Origin: Herbiconiux aconitum
GTDB lineage: Bacteria; Actinomycetota; Actinomycetes; Actinomycetales; Microbacteriaceae
DNA length: 64,000 bases
NCBI RefSeq assembly: GCF_024979235.1
Contig: NZ_JANLCM010000001.1
Location: forward strand, 2,046,001 to 2,110,000
Direction of reading: 5' to 3'
Part shown: piece after piece, positions 42,937 through 52,200 of the stretch
Numbering within the stretch: the stretch's first letter is position 1
Layout of the letters: every line of letters starts with the position of its first letter
The notes under the pieces: model-generated
What the model was told of the DNA's origin: nothing
The model's input: only the letters and a program-made list of their open reading frames with translations
The model's database searches: none
Program-made: the position numbers and the translations under genes

Positions 42937-43200
42937 TTACTCATAATCCTGACCCAGGGCGGTTATGGATTGGAAGACGGTGCGCTCATGGACGGAGATG
43001 TCCTCCAACAGCCTCTGATTGCGGCGGCTCACACCGACACTGCACCAGCAAGAACACTCTCGCGGACGTCCGGTTTCAGTGAGTCCTCCGGCACGACGTC
43101 GACGTCGGGATGCGCCGAGGGGGCCGAGCGCTGCACCGAGCTCGTCGCGATGGGTATGAACCAACTCGCGCAGATTCGGCCTGGATGCTGGGTGCCCTGA
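42937..43200 (-). pseudogene. Decayed MntA/HepT toxin-antitoxin copy
   Basis: On the minus strand the sequence near 43120-43200 reads ASRPNLRELVHTHRDELGAALG, the linker and helix of the HTH-MntA protein encoded at 45534-46037. It then jumps by deletion and frame change to DVDVVPEDSLKPDVRESVLAGAVSV and a stop. At 43032 a GTG overlaps that stop and opens NQRLLEDIS, the start of a HepT-type HEPN protein, which breaks off after about nine residues. The nucleotidyltransferase motif itself is deleted. This is clearly a dead copy of the module at 45.3-46.0 kb. Confidence 0.8.
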
Positions 43201-43341
43201 TGGTCGAGTACTCCAATCCATGGCTACCGGTCGCGGCGCAGATCGCGAAGTCAGCGCGCCTATGCGTGACCTGATATGCCTAACCTGATCGACGCTCTCT
43301 TGGTGCGCCAGCGCTCTCACGCGACTCGCTCAGGCGGATGT

Positions 43342-43893
43342 TCAATAGAGCTTCGACCGGGCCGCATCCACGAACTTCGGCACTCCTGCACGGGTAAGCG
43401 CGAGCAAGAAGTCATCGACGGTCATCGCCGGAGAGTCGTACCCTTCGACGAGTTCAACCAGGGCGCGGAGCGTCGGCGCGTGGTACAGATCGAGCTGATC
43501 CAGAAGGAAGGCGTCGGGGTGGACGACCTCGAGGTCGAACGGCTCGACGGACTCCGTCGGAAAGTCCTTCACGTTGAAGGTCACAAGCACTTCGGCACTA
43601 CCTCGGACGGCGGCTGCGAGGACGTGCCGATCCTTCTTGTCGTTCGTCATTGTCGGCACCAGGTCGTCGTAGCCGGTGACCAGCGCATCAGCGAAGTATC
43701 GCTCCATCGTGCCGACGCGCTTCTCGACGAGCGCCGGATCCTCGCCGTTCTTGACGAGGTTCTTCGCCAGCTCGAACAGCACATCCTTCGACCACAGCGG
43801 CCGGAACAGTCCACTGTCGGCGAGTTCGAGGATGAAGTCGTTGAGCAGCGCCCCGTAGAGAACGTTGGTGTCGAAGAAAGCCGGAAAGCTCAC
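43342..43893 (-). CDS. PIN-domain toxin (putative endoribonuclease)
   Basis: A 183-residue PIN protein. The acidic active-site residues are visible in AFFDTNVLYGALLND (first Asp), LFELAKNLV (Glu) and NDKKDRHVLAAAVRG (Asp pair), followed by VLVTFNVKDFP, the usual order for VapC/PIN RNases. A C-terminal tail of about 50 residues (VDDFLLALTRAGVPKFVDAAR) is typical of PIN proteins paired with excisionase-type antitoxins. The ATG overlaps the antitoxin stop (43890-43893). The pair looks intact. Confidence 0.9.
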   Translation of the reverse strand: MSFPAFFDTNVLYGALLNDFILELADSGLFRPLWSKDVLFELAKNLVKNGEDPALVEKRVGTMERYFADALVTGYDDLVPTMTNDKKDRHVLAAAVRGSAEVLVTFNVKDFPTESVEPFDLEVVHPDAFLLDQLDLYHAPTLRALVELVEGYDSPAMTVDDFLLALTRAGVPKFVDAARSKLY

Positions 43894-44417
43894 TCAGCGT
43901 CCAGCTCCGCACGCCGCTTCACGTCAGCCGGGTTACCGACCTGAACCTTCGCCCCGAGACTGGCGCGCTGCAACTCGCGCAACGCAGCACGGCGCTCAGA
44001 GCGAAAGCTCGCCTGGTAGGCGACCAAGTCCTCTAGCTGGACACGACGGTGACGGCCGGGCTTGTCGTAAGCGATGTCGCCGGCCTCCAGGAGACGGACC
44101 AGCGTCGGGCGGCTGATACCGAGGAAATCCGCGGCTTGTTGCGTGGTCATGGACATGCCCTGCGGCACGATCGTGATGCCCGCACCCGCGGCGAGGGCGT
44201 TCGTCACCTGGTCGAGGATGCGGAAGATCTCATCCGGGATGGGACGGGCATTGCCCTGGGGGTCGACGAGTGCAGCCTTGGACGAGTTCTGCGCGAGGAA
44301 GGCCTCAAGCTCGCGCATCAACTCGGCGAAATCGAGAATCTCCTCGCGGGCGTTGGCCTCGGGGAGGTAGGTCTGTGCCTTGCGGGCACCGCGTGGCGTG
44401 TTGGGTGAGGTGCTCAT
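43890..44417 (-). CDS. Excisionase-type HTH antitoxin partner of the PIN toxin
   Basis: A 175-residue protein. Residues about 85-135 form a MerR/excisionase-like HTH (MTTQQAADFLGISRPTLVRLLEAG and KPGRHRRVQLEDLVAYQ), and the C-terminal helices probably bind the toxin. The N-terminal part is a helical domain (ILDFAELMRELEAFLAQN). I take ATG 44417; the frame stays open to GTG 44537, but that GTG is the leftover start of a lost toxin gene (see the fragment upstream). It is first in a two-gene operon with the PIN toxin and is probably autoregulatory. Confidence 0.86.
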   Translation of the reverse strand: MSTSPNTPRGARKAQTYLPEANAREEILDFAELMRELEAFLAQNSSKAALVDPQGNARPIPDEIFRILDQVTNALAAGAGITIVPQGMSMTTQQAADFLGISRPTLVRLLEAGDIAYDKPGRHRRVQLEDLVAYQASFRSERRAALRELQRASLGAKVQVGNPADVKRRAELDAE

Positions 44418-44533
44418 AGCGCCCATCATACTCGGCCAAAACGAAAAAATCGAACACCAGATTGAGTGGTTTCCTCCGTCGTTTCGGGCTAGATCCAAGC
44501 CATTTCCACCCGACGAAGCAACGGCGTCGACGG

Positions 44534-44712
44534 TCACCGGTCGAAGCCCATATCCTCGCTCATCTGCACCAAGGCATCAGCGGCATCATGCGCTCGAGCA
44601 TCAGCACGAGCCTTGAACGCGAGCAGCGAATCCGTGTTCACGCGGCGATGGGTGCCGACCACCCGATACAGGATCTCGCCACTCTCCAGGAGCTTGATCA
44701 AGTAGGGGCATT
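44534..44712 (-). pseudogene. Truncated HTH antitoxin fragment
   Basis: The minus strand reads YLIKLLESGEILYRVVGTHRR, VNTDSLLAFKARADARAHDAAD and ALVQMSEDMGFDR and then stops. This is the C-terminal two-thirds of an excisionase-type antitoxin, in frame, without its N-terminal helix-turn-helix start. Its TGA overlaps a GTG (GTGA at 44534-44537) that opened a PIN toxin gene, but only GTGACCGTC of that toxin remains. A second, frameshifted copy of the same antitoxin lies at 53047-53270. Confidence 0.8.
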
Positions 44713-44812
44713 GTCGCGCGCCAAATGCAATAAGTGAAGCGGAGACTCCGACAGCGTTCGCCAGCCCTCCTAGCTCCCAGGCCCTGGCCGACCGTCTCGG
44801 AATGCTGGGCGG

Positions 44813-45232
44813 TCAGGCCTCTCTGCTCAGGCTGCCGCGTTCTCGTGTAGAAGATGGCCCGAACCATGTCCACAGGGGGCGAGCCGTGACGAGGATGAGC
44901 ACCGCAAACAGGCTCTGACTGATGACGCCGAACAACGAGAGTCCGCCGACCAGAGCGAAGACGGTCCAGTTCACTGCGATGTCGGCGACGATCACGGCGA
45001 TGCCGAGCACGATGCCGGAGCGCCGTCGAAAGATGATCAGCGCAGCGGTGGCCGGATCCAGGATCGTCAGAGTCACCCAGAACAGCCGGACGCCTAGAGG
45101 GAAGTCGCTGTAGGCGTTCAAGCCGCCGACGATAAGATCCGCCGTGTGAGTGGTTGTTCCGACGAGGAAGCCGAGCACCCATATGAGTTGGAAGACTCTG
45201 AGCGCTCGTGCTGATGCGGCGAGAGCGATCAT
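44813..45232 (-). CDS. Four-helix membrane protein of unknown function
   Basis: A 139-residue protein with four hydrophobic segments (VFQLIWVLGFLVGTTTHTADLIVGGL, LFWVTLTILDPATAALIIF, GIVLGIAVIVADIAVNWTVFALV, LFGVISQSLFAVLILVTARPLW) and an Arg-rich tail. The ATG at 45232 overlaps the remains of the HepT pseudogene. Not part of any recognised toxin module; function unknown. Confidence 0.65.
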   Translation of the reverse strand: MIALAASARALRVFQLIWVLGFLVGTTTHTADLIVGGLNAYSDFPLGVRLFWVTLTILDPATAALIIFRRRSGIVLGIAVIVADIAVNWTVFALVGGLSLFGVISQSLFAVLILVTARPLWTWFGPSSTRERGSLSREA

Positions 45233-45355
45233 GCGCTCATGCTACCGAGCCAGATGGTGCCGTCGAGTCCTTCGTCTAGTCCACGAAAGCGTCGAACGTC
45301 TCCTTGAACCAGAGGTTGTTGGCGCAGTCTTCGGAGCAGGCGCGGTGCCTGTCGT

Positions 45356-45537
45356 CTATCGAGCGCGGAGAGGAGTCTCGGGCCGTCGCAACTCAGGCGA
45401 GGTGTCGAAGTAGTGGTGCGCCAGCGGATCGCGCATCCGCGAGATGTCCTTCCATGGCACGTCCGGCTCGCGTAATCGATGACGGCCTCGCAGGCCATGG
45501 AGATCTCTTCGAGCAGCCGCTGATCGCTGCGGCTCAC
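45356..45537 (-). pseudogene. Broken HepT-type HEPN toxin gene
   Basis: From ATG 45537 the frame reads MSRSDQRLLEEISMACEAVIDY as HepT proteins do. It then continues in another frame as DVPWKDISRMRDPLAHHYFDTSPEL, the HEPN catalytic region with its RxxxxH-type motif, and ends early at 45356. The bridging helices (about 35 residues) are missing and the C-terminus is replaced. So the toxin carries an internal deletion, a frame change and a truncation, although its antitoxin gene upstream is intact and still overlaps it by four bases. Confidence 0.8.
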
Positions 45538-46037
45538 AACGAGACCGCTTCGGCCAGAACGCTCTCGCGAACATCCGGCTTCAGGGAGTCTTCGGGCACG
45601 ACGTCGACATCGACCCCGAGGATTCGCTCTGCCTCGCCGCGCATGCGCGACAATGCGAACAGTCCAACGCCCGCGCCGAGCGCGACGAGCAAGTCGACGT
45701 CGCTCTGCTCATTCGACTCTCCTCGCGCAACGCTTCCGAAGAGCCGGATGCGGGAGGCGCCGAGCGGCCCAAGAGCTGCGCCGAGTTCGTCACGATGAGA
45801 GTGGACCAACTCGCGCAGGTTCGGCCTGGACGCCGGGCCCGCTTCGATCACGCGGGTTTCGAGCTGCAGGCCAGTGGCATCCATCAGTCGGGCGAGCGTG
45901 CTCAGCGACGGTTCTCGCCGGCCGCTCTCGTAGGCGCTCACAACACTCTGCGTCACGCCGGACCTCTGCGCCAGCTGGTTCTGAGTCAGCCCGCACTGAA
46001 CGCGCGTGCTTCGAAGGAGTTTCGCCGCTGACGACAT
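45534..46037 (-). CDS. MntA-type nucleotidyltransferase fused to an XRE helix-turn-helix
   Basis: A 167-residue protein. Residues 1-65 are an XRE helix-turn-helix (RVQCGLTQNQLAQRSGVTQSVVSAYESGRREPS). Residues 70-167 are a minimal polymerase-beta-type nucleotidyltransferase with the active-site GSVARGESNEQSDVDLLV (G101-S102, D113, D115). MntA antitoxins AMPylate the HEPN toxin HepT; here the DNA-binding domain is on the same chain, so the protein could repress its own operon. The toxin gene downstream is broken, which leaves this as an orphan antitoxin. Confidence 0.85.
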   Translation of the reverse strand: MSSAAKLLRSTRVQCGLTQNQLAQRSGVTQSVVSAYESGRREPSLSTLARLMDATGLQLETRVIEAGPASRPNLRELVHSHRDELGAALGPLGASRIRLFGSVARGESNEQSDVDLLVALGAGVGLFALSRMRGEAERILGVDVDVVPEDSLKPDVRESVLAEAVSL

Positions 46038-46076
46038 GCCACCACAATGACGAGGCGTCGAGGTGGTTCTGTCGAT

Positions 46077-46484
46077 CTACGAGGGCAACGGCGTGATGAC
46101 CGTCGACCCGCCTGGAAGGTCCAACTCGACGGGCTTGTGTTGATCAACTCCCTCAGGCGTTGCGACCTCACCGATGAAGGGGACCTCCTGCGCGGTGCAC
46201 GACCTGTCGGTGGGCGACAGCTCCACGGAAAGCTTTGTGGGCGTGTCCACTGTGATCGGTTCCAAGCGAGGGCCACACCCGTCCGAACCCCACGTGAGGA
46301 TCAGCCGACTGCCGTCAGGGCTCCAGGAAGCCCCGTACTCCACATCGCCGGATGCTGCGCTGTAGGACCAATTGCCGGCGTCGGCGTTCGAAGAGGACGA
46401 AGGCGCAGCGACTCCCGTACAGGCGCTGAGCCCGACCGCGACCACCGCGCTCAGGGCCACCAAGACCGTGTATTGCTCCTTCAT
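46077..46484 (-). CDS. Small lipoprotein of unknown function
   Basis: A 135-residue lipoprotein starting at ATG 46484 behind AGGGG; the lipobox LSAC places the acylated cysteine at residue 22, followed by a Ser-rich linker. The domain (YGASWSPDGSRLILTWGSDGCGPR, and LSVELSPTDRSCTAQEVPFIG) is beta-rich with two cysteines that may form a disulfide. It is divergent from the next small exported-protein genes. No known family. Confidence 0.7.
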   Translation of the reverse strand: MKEQYTVLVALSAVVAVGLSACTGVAAPSSSSNADAGNWSYSAASGDVEYGASWSPDGSRLILTWGSDGCGPRLEPITVDTPTKLSVELSPTDRSCTAQEVPFIGEVATPEGVDQHKPVELDLPGGSTVITPLPS

Positions 46485-46648
46485 CCGCACCCCTGCTCTA
46501 TCGTCCACACGCCGTCCGGGCCCCGATCGGCACTAATCGATTTCGTAGCGCCAGCATAAATCGAGCAATTATCAAATAACTATAGACGCCAACGAAGTGC
46601 CCCTCTATGGTCATCACGAAAGCGAGAACCACTCAAGGAAGAGGCGGG

Positions 46649-47047
46649 ATGGGACAACCAAATGGACACCTCGGTCGGCGCCTGCTGGCGCTGGGTTCCG
46701 CGCTGGCGTTGATCGTCGGCATCCAAGTCATCGGGAGCACGTCGGCCACTGCCACCGGTACGAGCTATAAGAACTGCACTCAAGGGCTGTCGGTCACGGG
46801 CAAGAGCTCGCAATCGCTAGGCGGGCAGACTGCCTCACCGACAAACCCAAACCAAAAGTTGGGCTGCGGTGACGCCAAGGTTCAGGTTCGATATCAGGCC
46901 TACCCGGGAAGTCCGAAATATACGAGCGGATGGCAAGTGGCTTCCGGGATCGTCACCTACCACCCTGGCGGCACCATTCTGGGCGCCTCGCATGACTGCG
47001 GCTACAAAGCTTGGGGCTACTCAGGTGGCTGGCCGTTCACGACGTAA
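46649..47047 (+). CDS. Small secreted protein of unknown function
   Basis: A 132-residue protein. The ATG at 46649 follows GAAGAGGCGGG; a longer frame opens at 46607 but its extra 14 residues are not signal-like. A signal peptide (RRLLALGSALALIVGIQVIG, cleavage near TATAT) precedes a mature part with three cysteines (KNCTQGL, LGCGDAK, HDCGYKAWGYSGGW) and Gly/Ser/Thr-rich strands. It has the size of lactococcin-972-like or other small secreted effectors, but the diagnostic motifs are absent. It is followed 9 bases later by a lipoprotein gene, which could be its immunity or retention partner. Confidence 0.65.
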   Translation: MGQPNGHLGRRLLALGSALALIVGIQVIGSTSATATGTSYKNCTQGLSVTGKSSQSLGGQTASPTNPNQKLGCGDAKVQVRYQAYPGSPKYTSGWQVASGIVTYHPGGTILGASHDCGYKAWGYSGGWPFTT

Positions 47048-47056
47048 GGAGTTCTG

Positions 47057-47563
47057 ATGCGAACCATGAAACGAACCATCGTGATCAGCGTGGCTCTCGC
47101 CCTCGTTGGTCTCGGACTGTGCGGATGCGCAGGCGTTGCTGCGAACGCAGGCGAAGCAGATGCGGGCGCCGAGGTCTATCCGCCGTCACTCGCGCAGCAA
47201 GAGGCCCTAGCCGATGGGATCGTCGACCGAGCGGAGTACGAGGCAGGCTTCGCGGGATTCCAAGCTTGCATGTCTGATAACGGATACACGGTCGAGGTGC
47301 TGGATGCCAACAGCACGATCATCGACTACCGCCAGCTGGCGCAGGCGACCGACGACGGAACCGCAGACCGCTGCTACCAGATCGAATTCGCCGACGTGAA
47401 CGAGTCGTGGCAGATCGCCCATCAAGACGAACGGGCAGACGCTGCGCCGCTCGACGCGTGCCTGAGAGACAACGGCCTCGCTGTTCCTAAGACGCGCAAG
47501 GAGAAGGTCGACGCGCTGGTGCTGGCCGGGGTCGATCTGGGTTCGTGCCTCGGCAAGGAGTAA
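47057..47563 (+). CDS. Lipoprotein following the small secreted protein
   Basis: A 168-residue lipoprotein with a signal ending in LCGC (acylated cysteine at residue 24). The helical domain has four further cysteines (FQACMSDNGYTVEVL, ADRCYQIEF, LDACLRDNG, LGSCLGKE). The two copies of a C-x-x-(D/N)-N-G block suggest an internal repeat stabilised by disulfides, a pattern seen in unnamed actinobacterial lipoproteins. It lies nine bases after the secreted-protein gene and is probably co-expressed with it. Confidence 0.7.
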   Translation: MRTMKRTIVISVALALVGLGLCGCAGVAANAGEADAGAEVYPPSLAQQEALADGIVDRAEYEAGFAGFQACMSDNGYTVEVLDANSTIIDYRQLAQATDDGTADRCYQIEFADVNESWQIAHQDERADAAPLDACLRDNGLAVPKTRKEKVDALVLAGVDLGSCLGKE

Positions 47564-47753
47564 GGCCGCCCACGCGACTTGGATATGCCTTATCGGTGTG
47601 CCTCCCTGGCGCGCTGAGTGAGGATGCGAAAGCGCAGCGGAATCGCGACAATTGCGGCGGTCGTGCCGCTGCTGGCAAGCGGGAGTTTCCTTCCCGAAGT
47701 CCAGCTGTTCAAGTCGAACCGGCGAGTTTCGCGAGGTGCCGATGGCGCTCTGG

Positions 47754-48260
47754 TTAGCGCGCACCCGGCGATTCGTTCACTATTGAAGGCGCAGCGTACT
47801 GATGTGGGTCGCCCGGCCTTATCTTTCGCTGCCCGAACAATTGCACAGCGTTCGTGAAGGCGAGGAGCGCTGCTTCGACCGAGTACTTGCCTTTCGTAGC
47901 ATCGCTGGTGAACACTGCGCCAAGCGTGCCGTCCCCGTGATCCACTATTTCCTCCACGTCTTGAGAGAGCACCGACCTCATCATCGAGGGATGCGAAAGC
48001 CCACTAATTTCCCGCCAAACCATTTCGCCGAAGACTCCTCGCACGCCCGCGGCGGCGGAGGCATCGCGGACGATTTCAGCGAATCCAACCGTGCGATCTG
48101 ACAAGGTGGGATCCAGCACGCCGATTCCCTTTGCGCACCCTCGAATCTGACTTACGTGTTTGTGCTTCCAGGCCTTGGTCTGTTTCCGGCCCTTGTCGAG
48201 CATCTGAGTCAGCCCCATCGATGGGTCTGCAGCGGCCGATTTGAGCGCCACTGCCTTCAT
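47754..48260 (-). CDS. C-terminal part of a probably split gene, function unknown
   Basis: A 168-residue frame beginning MKAVALKSAAADPSMG. It has no membrane segment and shows helical blocks (LTQMLDKGRKQTKAWKHK, GFAEIVRDASAAAG, FGEMVWREISGLSHPSMM) and an uncharged end. Its ATG overlaps the stop of the upstream gene by four bases. The two products together look like one polypeptide of about 315 residues interrupted by a single-base shift. As two coupled proteins the arrangement would also be workable. No family is recognised. Confidence 0.55.
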   Translation of the reverse strand: MKAVALKSAAADPSMGLTQMLDKGRKQTKAWKHKHVSQIRGCAKGIGVLDPTLSDRTVGFAEIVRDASAAAGVRGVFGEMVWREISGLSHPSMMRSVLSQDVEEIVDHGDGTLGAVFTSDATKGKYSVEAALLAFTNAVQLFGQRKIRPGDPHQYAAPSIVNESPGAR

Positions 48261-48703
48261 TCCGCATCGGCGCTAACTTCTCGCCACGCATTGCGGATAT
48301 GCCTCTCCATGCGCACCCTCGGGTCGTCCGGCGCAAGGATCCAAAGCGCGAGGGACGCTGCCTCCAGTGCGGAGCGCGCGACAGAGTAGTGAGCGACGTA
48401 GGGCAGCGTGAGCGGCCCAGTTGGTGGGATGAGGACAGTCAGCGCGTTGAGCGTGTCTGCCGCGTGATTCAGCTGGTGCGTCAATCCGTGGCTAACTTGC
48501 CGCCACCCGCTCGCAGCATTATCGAGCGCGATCTGCGAACCGCTCTTGGGATGCACCTTCGCCACGCGCCTCCACGCTGCGATCGCTTCGGGCACCATGG
48601 CGAGTCGAGCGCGGAGAGCATCAACCGCAGCAAGTTCCTTAGGGTCAGTGATCGGAGACATACGGAACCCCGAGTAGTAGTCCTCGTCAGTTGGCATTGC
48701 CAA
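48257..48703 (-). CDS. N-terminal part of the same probably split gene
   Basis: A 148-residue frame (MAMPTDEDYYSGFRMSPITD). It contains the all-helical block GWRQVSHGLTHQLNHAADTL and ARSALEAASLALWILAPDD, which resembles a family of actinobacterial proteins whose next residues are an Arg-rich helix (RVRMERHIRNAWREV), as here. In those proteins, to my knowledge, the chain continues beyond this point, so the stop at 48257 looks premature and the next frame looks like its continuation. Function unknown; possibly a HEPN-like helical domain. Confidence 0.55.
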   Translation of the reverse strand: MAMPTDEDYYSGFRMSPITDPKELAAVDALRARLAMVPEAIAAWRRVAKVHPKSGSQIALDNAASGWRQVSHGLTHQLNHAADTLNALTVLIPPTGPLTLPYVAHYSVARSALEAASLALWILAPDDPRVRMERHIRNAWREVSADAE

Positions 48704-48829
48704 ACCGTACAGGCTGCCAACGACACGAGTGACGTATCACCCAAGCCGATGGTCTGGCACCTGCGCGGCGGTTGCCTAGGGCCGGCGAATGGGCGGCGTG
48801 AGGCGTTTCTTTCATTCCACTCTCAATCA

Positions 48830-49190
48830 AGAAATCGAGCAGGGCGACGACGTGCATCGCAGCTGGCAACGGTCGCCCGTTCGGCCCGCTCGCCCAGTGG
48901 ACGAGGATCGACGTCGACCCCGACGGCCAGGAGTAGCGCGGCCAGCCGCGAGCCGGCACCCTCACTCCCTCCGCCGCGCAGGCGCTCTCCGAGGTGCTCG
49001 CCGCATTCACCACCACTCCCGCGACGCGCTTCTTCGGCCTCTGGGAGGGCTTCGGCGGCAGCAAGCTCCCTCCCGACACCTGCTCCGAGTCGAACAGGCG
49101 AGTGGTGGGCGTGTTCGAAGACCCGATTCAGGATGCGACGCACTCTTGTGCGCACGCTCGCGCGATGCCTGACGTCGGTCACAGCTCATA
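48830..49190 (+). pseudogene. Decayed fragment in the 497-base gap before the nuclease-like gene
   Basis: Plus-strand translation gives short recognisable pieces in changing frames: GPLAQWTRIDVDPDGQE then a stop, AQALSEVLAAFTTTPATRF, FFGLWEGFGGSKLPPDTC and RRVVGVFEDPIQDATHSC. The WEGFGG block resembles a common unnamed actinobacterial protein in which this motif precedes a substrate-like loop, but the start, stop codons and frame changes show it is dead. Nothing else is seen between 48704 and 49200. Confidence 0.45.
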
Positions 49191-49200
49191 GGCTCAACCT

Positions 49201-52200
49201 ATGGGGCGAGACAAGGCGAAGAAACCAAAGAAGGCGAGGCCGAACGCTCTCGGCGGCCTCGACCGGCTTGTGCGGGCGCATCAAGCGGACGACATCTGGG
49301 CGCTAATAGTTGCAGCAGGCGCGTCACCTAACCTTCGTCATCGGTGGGCGTCCGTGGGAGCCGTGGCATATGCCTGCATCCGCGCCGATTGGACTGAGTC
49401 TGGCCACCCCGTGGACGTGGAGTCGTTAGACACACTTCTCAAAGGAGCGGTGAGCCAGTATCCGGATCTGGTGTGGAACGAGGACTTCGTCGCCGCGGAT
49501 CCGCGCTTGGACGTGCGACTTCGGATTGGCGATTCTGTACGACGTCTTTTCCCAGGATGTATCGAACGTCCTGTCGCGGACATTGACCGAGCGGCCCTCA
49601 CGTCGCGCGCCCTCGACTTCTTCGTTCGTCGCCTCCACGGATTCGGCATCCAGGATGTTGTTGACGTCATCACGGCCCACATCGATGCCTCGCTGGTAGT
49701 TCTGTCGCCCAGTTGGCCAGTGCCCACTCTTGAAGGAGAGGCCGAGCCGACAGAGGTCCTGCAAGAAGCCGAGCTGATTGCATCGCGTGCGCTTCTAGCC
49801 GCCGAAGCTTCGGATGGCAATGAGGGTCTCAACCTAGCGCTCGATTGGCTGACCAAGGATGCGTCCACAGTCACCTTTGATCCGATGCATCCACAGAGCG
49901 CGTTTGGGAGATGCGCTCGAGTTCGGCGCGGGACTCAATACCGATGGCTCCCGCTGGCCTTCCTACCTGAGGTCTTGGGCTACGCAGTGGGCGAGCTAGC
50001 TGCCTCCGTGGCCTATGTTCCTGAGGCTCGCTTGCGATTTGCCCAGGAGTCGGCGGCAGCTGCTCGGAGCTTCCTATGGCGATTTTCCTCATCGATCTTG
50101 GGCCCCAACGATCTAGACGACGGACCCTCGGTGTCACCGCGCAACGTGGTGCAGTGGATCGTGCCCGTCGACCGCGATGTCGTTCTGGCCGTGCAAATGT
50201 TCTCCGAATTAGAGAATGGGGCTGGAATTCGCGGCGAGCCGATCGTCAAGCGAATCGCTGACGGTAGCCCGTCACCCACGCAGCTTTCTGTCCCGTTCGC
50301 GTACCGGGGCGTGAAAATTCCACCGGGAACCGAAGTCATTCCGCTGCTTGTTGCCTCCTCGCCGCACCACATCGCTTCTAGCCCGGGGGGACCGGGACTG
50401 GCTTCCATGTCCCTTGACGACCTGCGCTGGATCGCGCAAACCGCTGATGATGACCTCGATCTCGCTCAGTTCTGTAAAGACTTGGCGAACCCTTCTGGAC
50501 CGCAAATGACGGGGTGGGAGATTATCGACCGCTGGGAGCCCTGGCGTACCCGGGGCAAGACCTTCTTTGCTGGCGGCGCGAGCCCAAGCATGATCGCATT
50601 TGCGCCCCACGCCGGGGAAGCCGAGTGGGAGCTCGCCGCGACACACACCGACGTTGAGGTTGCCCTCTCTAAGCTCCGCCTGCCTGTGCCTCATGCATCT
50701 GGGCTTACCGAACGAGTTGAAACCGACGTTCCCACCGTAGTTTCTTGGAGGACTCCGGCGACAGATGGAGCACCCGGAATCCGTGAGGTCGCTCGCGAGC
50801 TCAACGCTTGGGTGCTGCACGTTGGCCAGCACCCGCTTGCCGTGACTTGGTCCGATGACTGGCCTGCCAATCAGTGGAGGATCGTCATGGACGTCGCTGC
50901 GGCCATGTCGTTCGGAGTGGCACAAGTTGAGGCGGACTGGAACTCTGCGCATACACAAAATGCGCCGCAAAGCCACGTCCTCGAGTTCGTTCCGCAGAGC
51001 GGATTTACGCCAGGACCTCTGTTTTCGATCATCGACCACGAGGTTGATTCCGATGGTGTCCACCAAGTTTCCGCCGGCCTGAACTTCTCGGTGCTCGAGT
51101 CCTTCCACGGTAGGGGCGCTGACCAGTCCATCCGCGATGAGATGGCGACTCTGATTCAGCAACTGCTTCGCTCGGGCGGTGCAGCCGAAAACGAGAGCGT
51201 TGCGGTGGCTCGCGCCTGGAGAGCCGCCCCGCCGACTCTCACCTTTCAGATCATCAACACGATCACGCAGCACAATGATCTCCGTTCCCCAGTTGATTTC
51301 AACGAGTCGCTGAGCTCGGAGATCGACCGAGCGATTGCGGGCGCAGTGAAGCACGCTGGGGTAGCGCCGGGCACGTATGGAGGAGAAGAAGCGAAGCGCT
51401 TGGATCGGGAAATTCTGTCATGTGCCGCTCTCGACGCGCTACGGACCAAGCTGGCTCAGTACGACCGCGACGACCTTATCCAGTTCGGTATGCAGCAACT
51501 CGAACGAGGTGCTGCCGAAAGGGATCGCGAGCTGCGCGGAATTCGCCGGTCGCAGCAATCTCTGGCGCTGACGTGGGATCCAGTTGTCACGGCGAACAGG
51601 ATCCAGAGTGACGCGTTTCTGCTCCGGCGCGCGAACGAGGTGATCATAGAGGTCACTTTGCGGGAGAACCTACGCGGGGACGCCCGGCTCAACGACACCG
51701 CGTGGGCCAGCCTTATGGCTGCGGCAAACGCTTTTGTCGAAGCAACCATACGAAGCGAGGGAATCCATTTGCAGGTGACTCCCGTCGCTCTGGAGATCAG
51801 CGATTTGTATGAGATCGCAATAGTGGACGACGACCAACCAATCGAGCACCATGTTGGCGCCCCCTATCGCCTCGACCAGCACCAACTGAGTCTGGCGATG
51901 GCAGCCGAGCAGTTCCGGGAGGAAACCGAGGGAGATCGTGCGGATCCGACGTATACAGACATCGATGCAGCGATGGTGGCCGCGTACGGAATAGGGTCCA
52001 TCGATCTCTACGCGGTGTTCGGAGGTCTCGCGACGTGGCCCGCCGGCAGCATGACGGGCGACGTCGCCATTGCTACGCCTGACCAGGTGATCCGACAGGT
52101 GCTCAACGCTACCGAGCTCGGAACGGACCGCGATGCGCATGAAAAGATTCAAGCGGCGCTCACCTTGCTTACGTCAAACACCGACTCTCTTGCTGAGACG

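Noticed and set aside
47680..47740. Possible tRNA-like T-arm (GTTCAAGTCGAACC)
   Set aside because: No acceptor stem, D-arm or anticodon arm can be folded around it.
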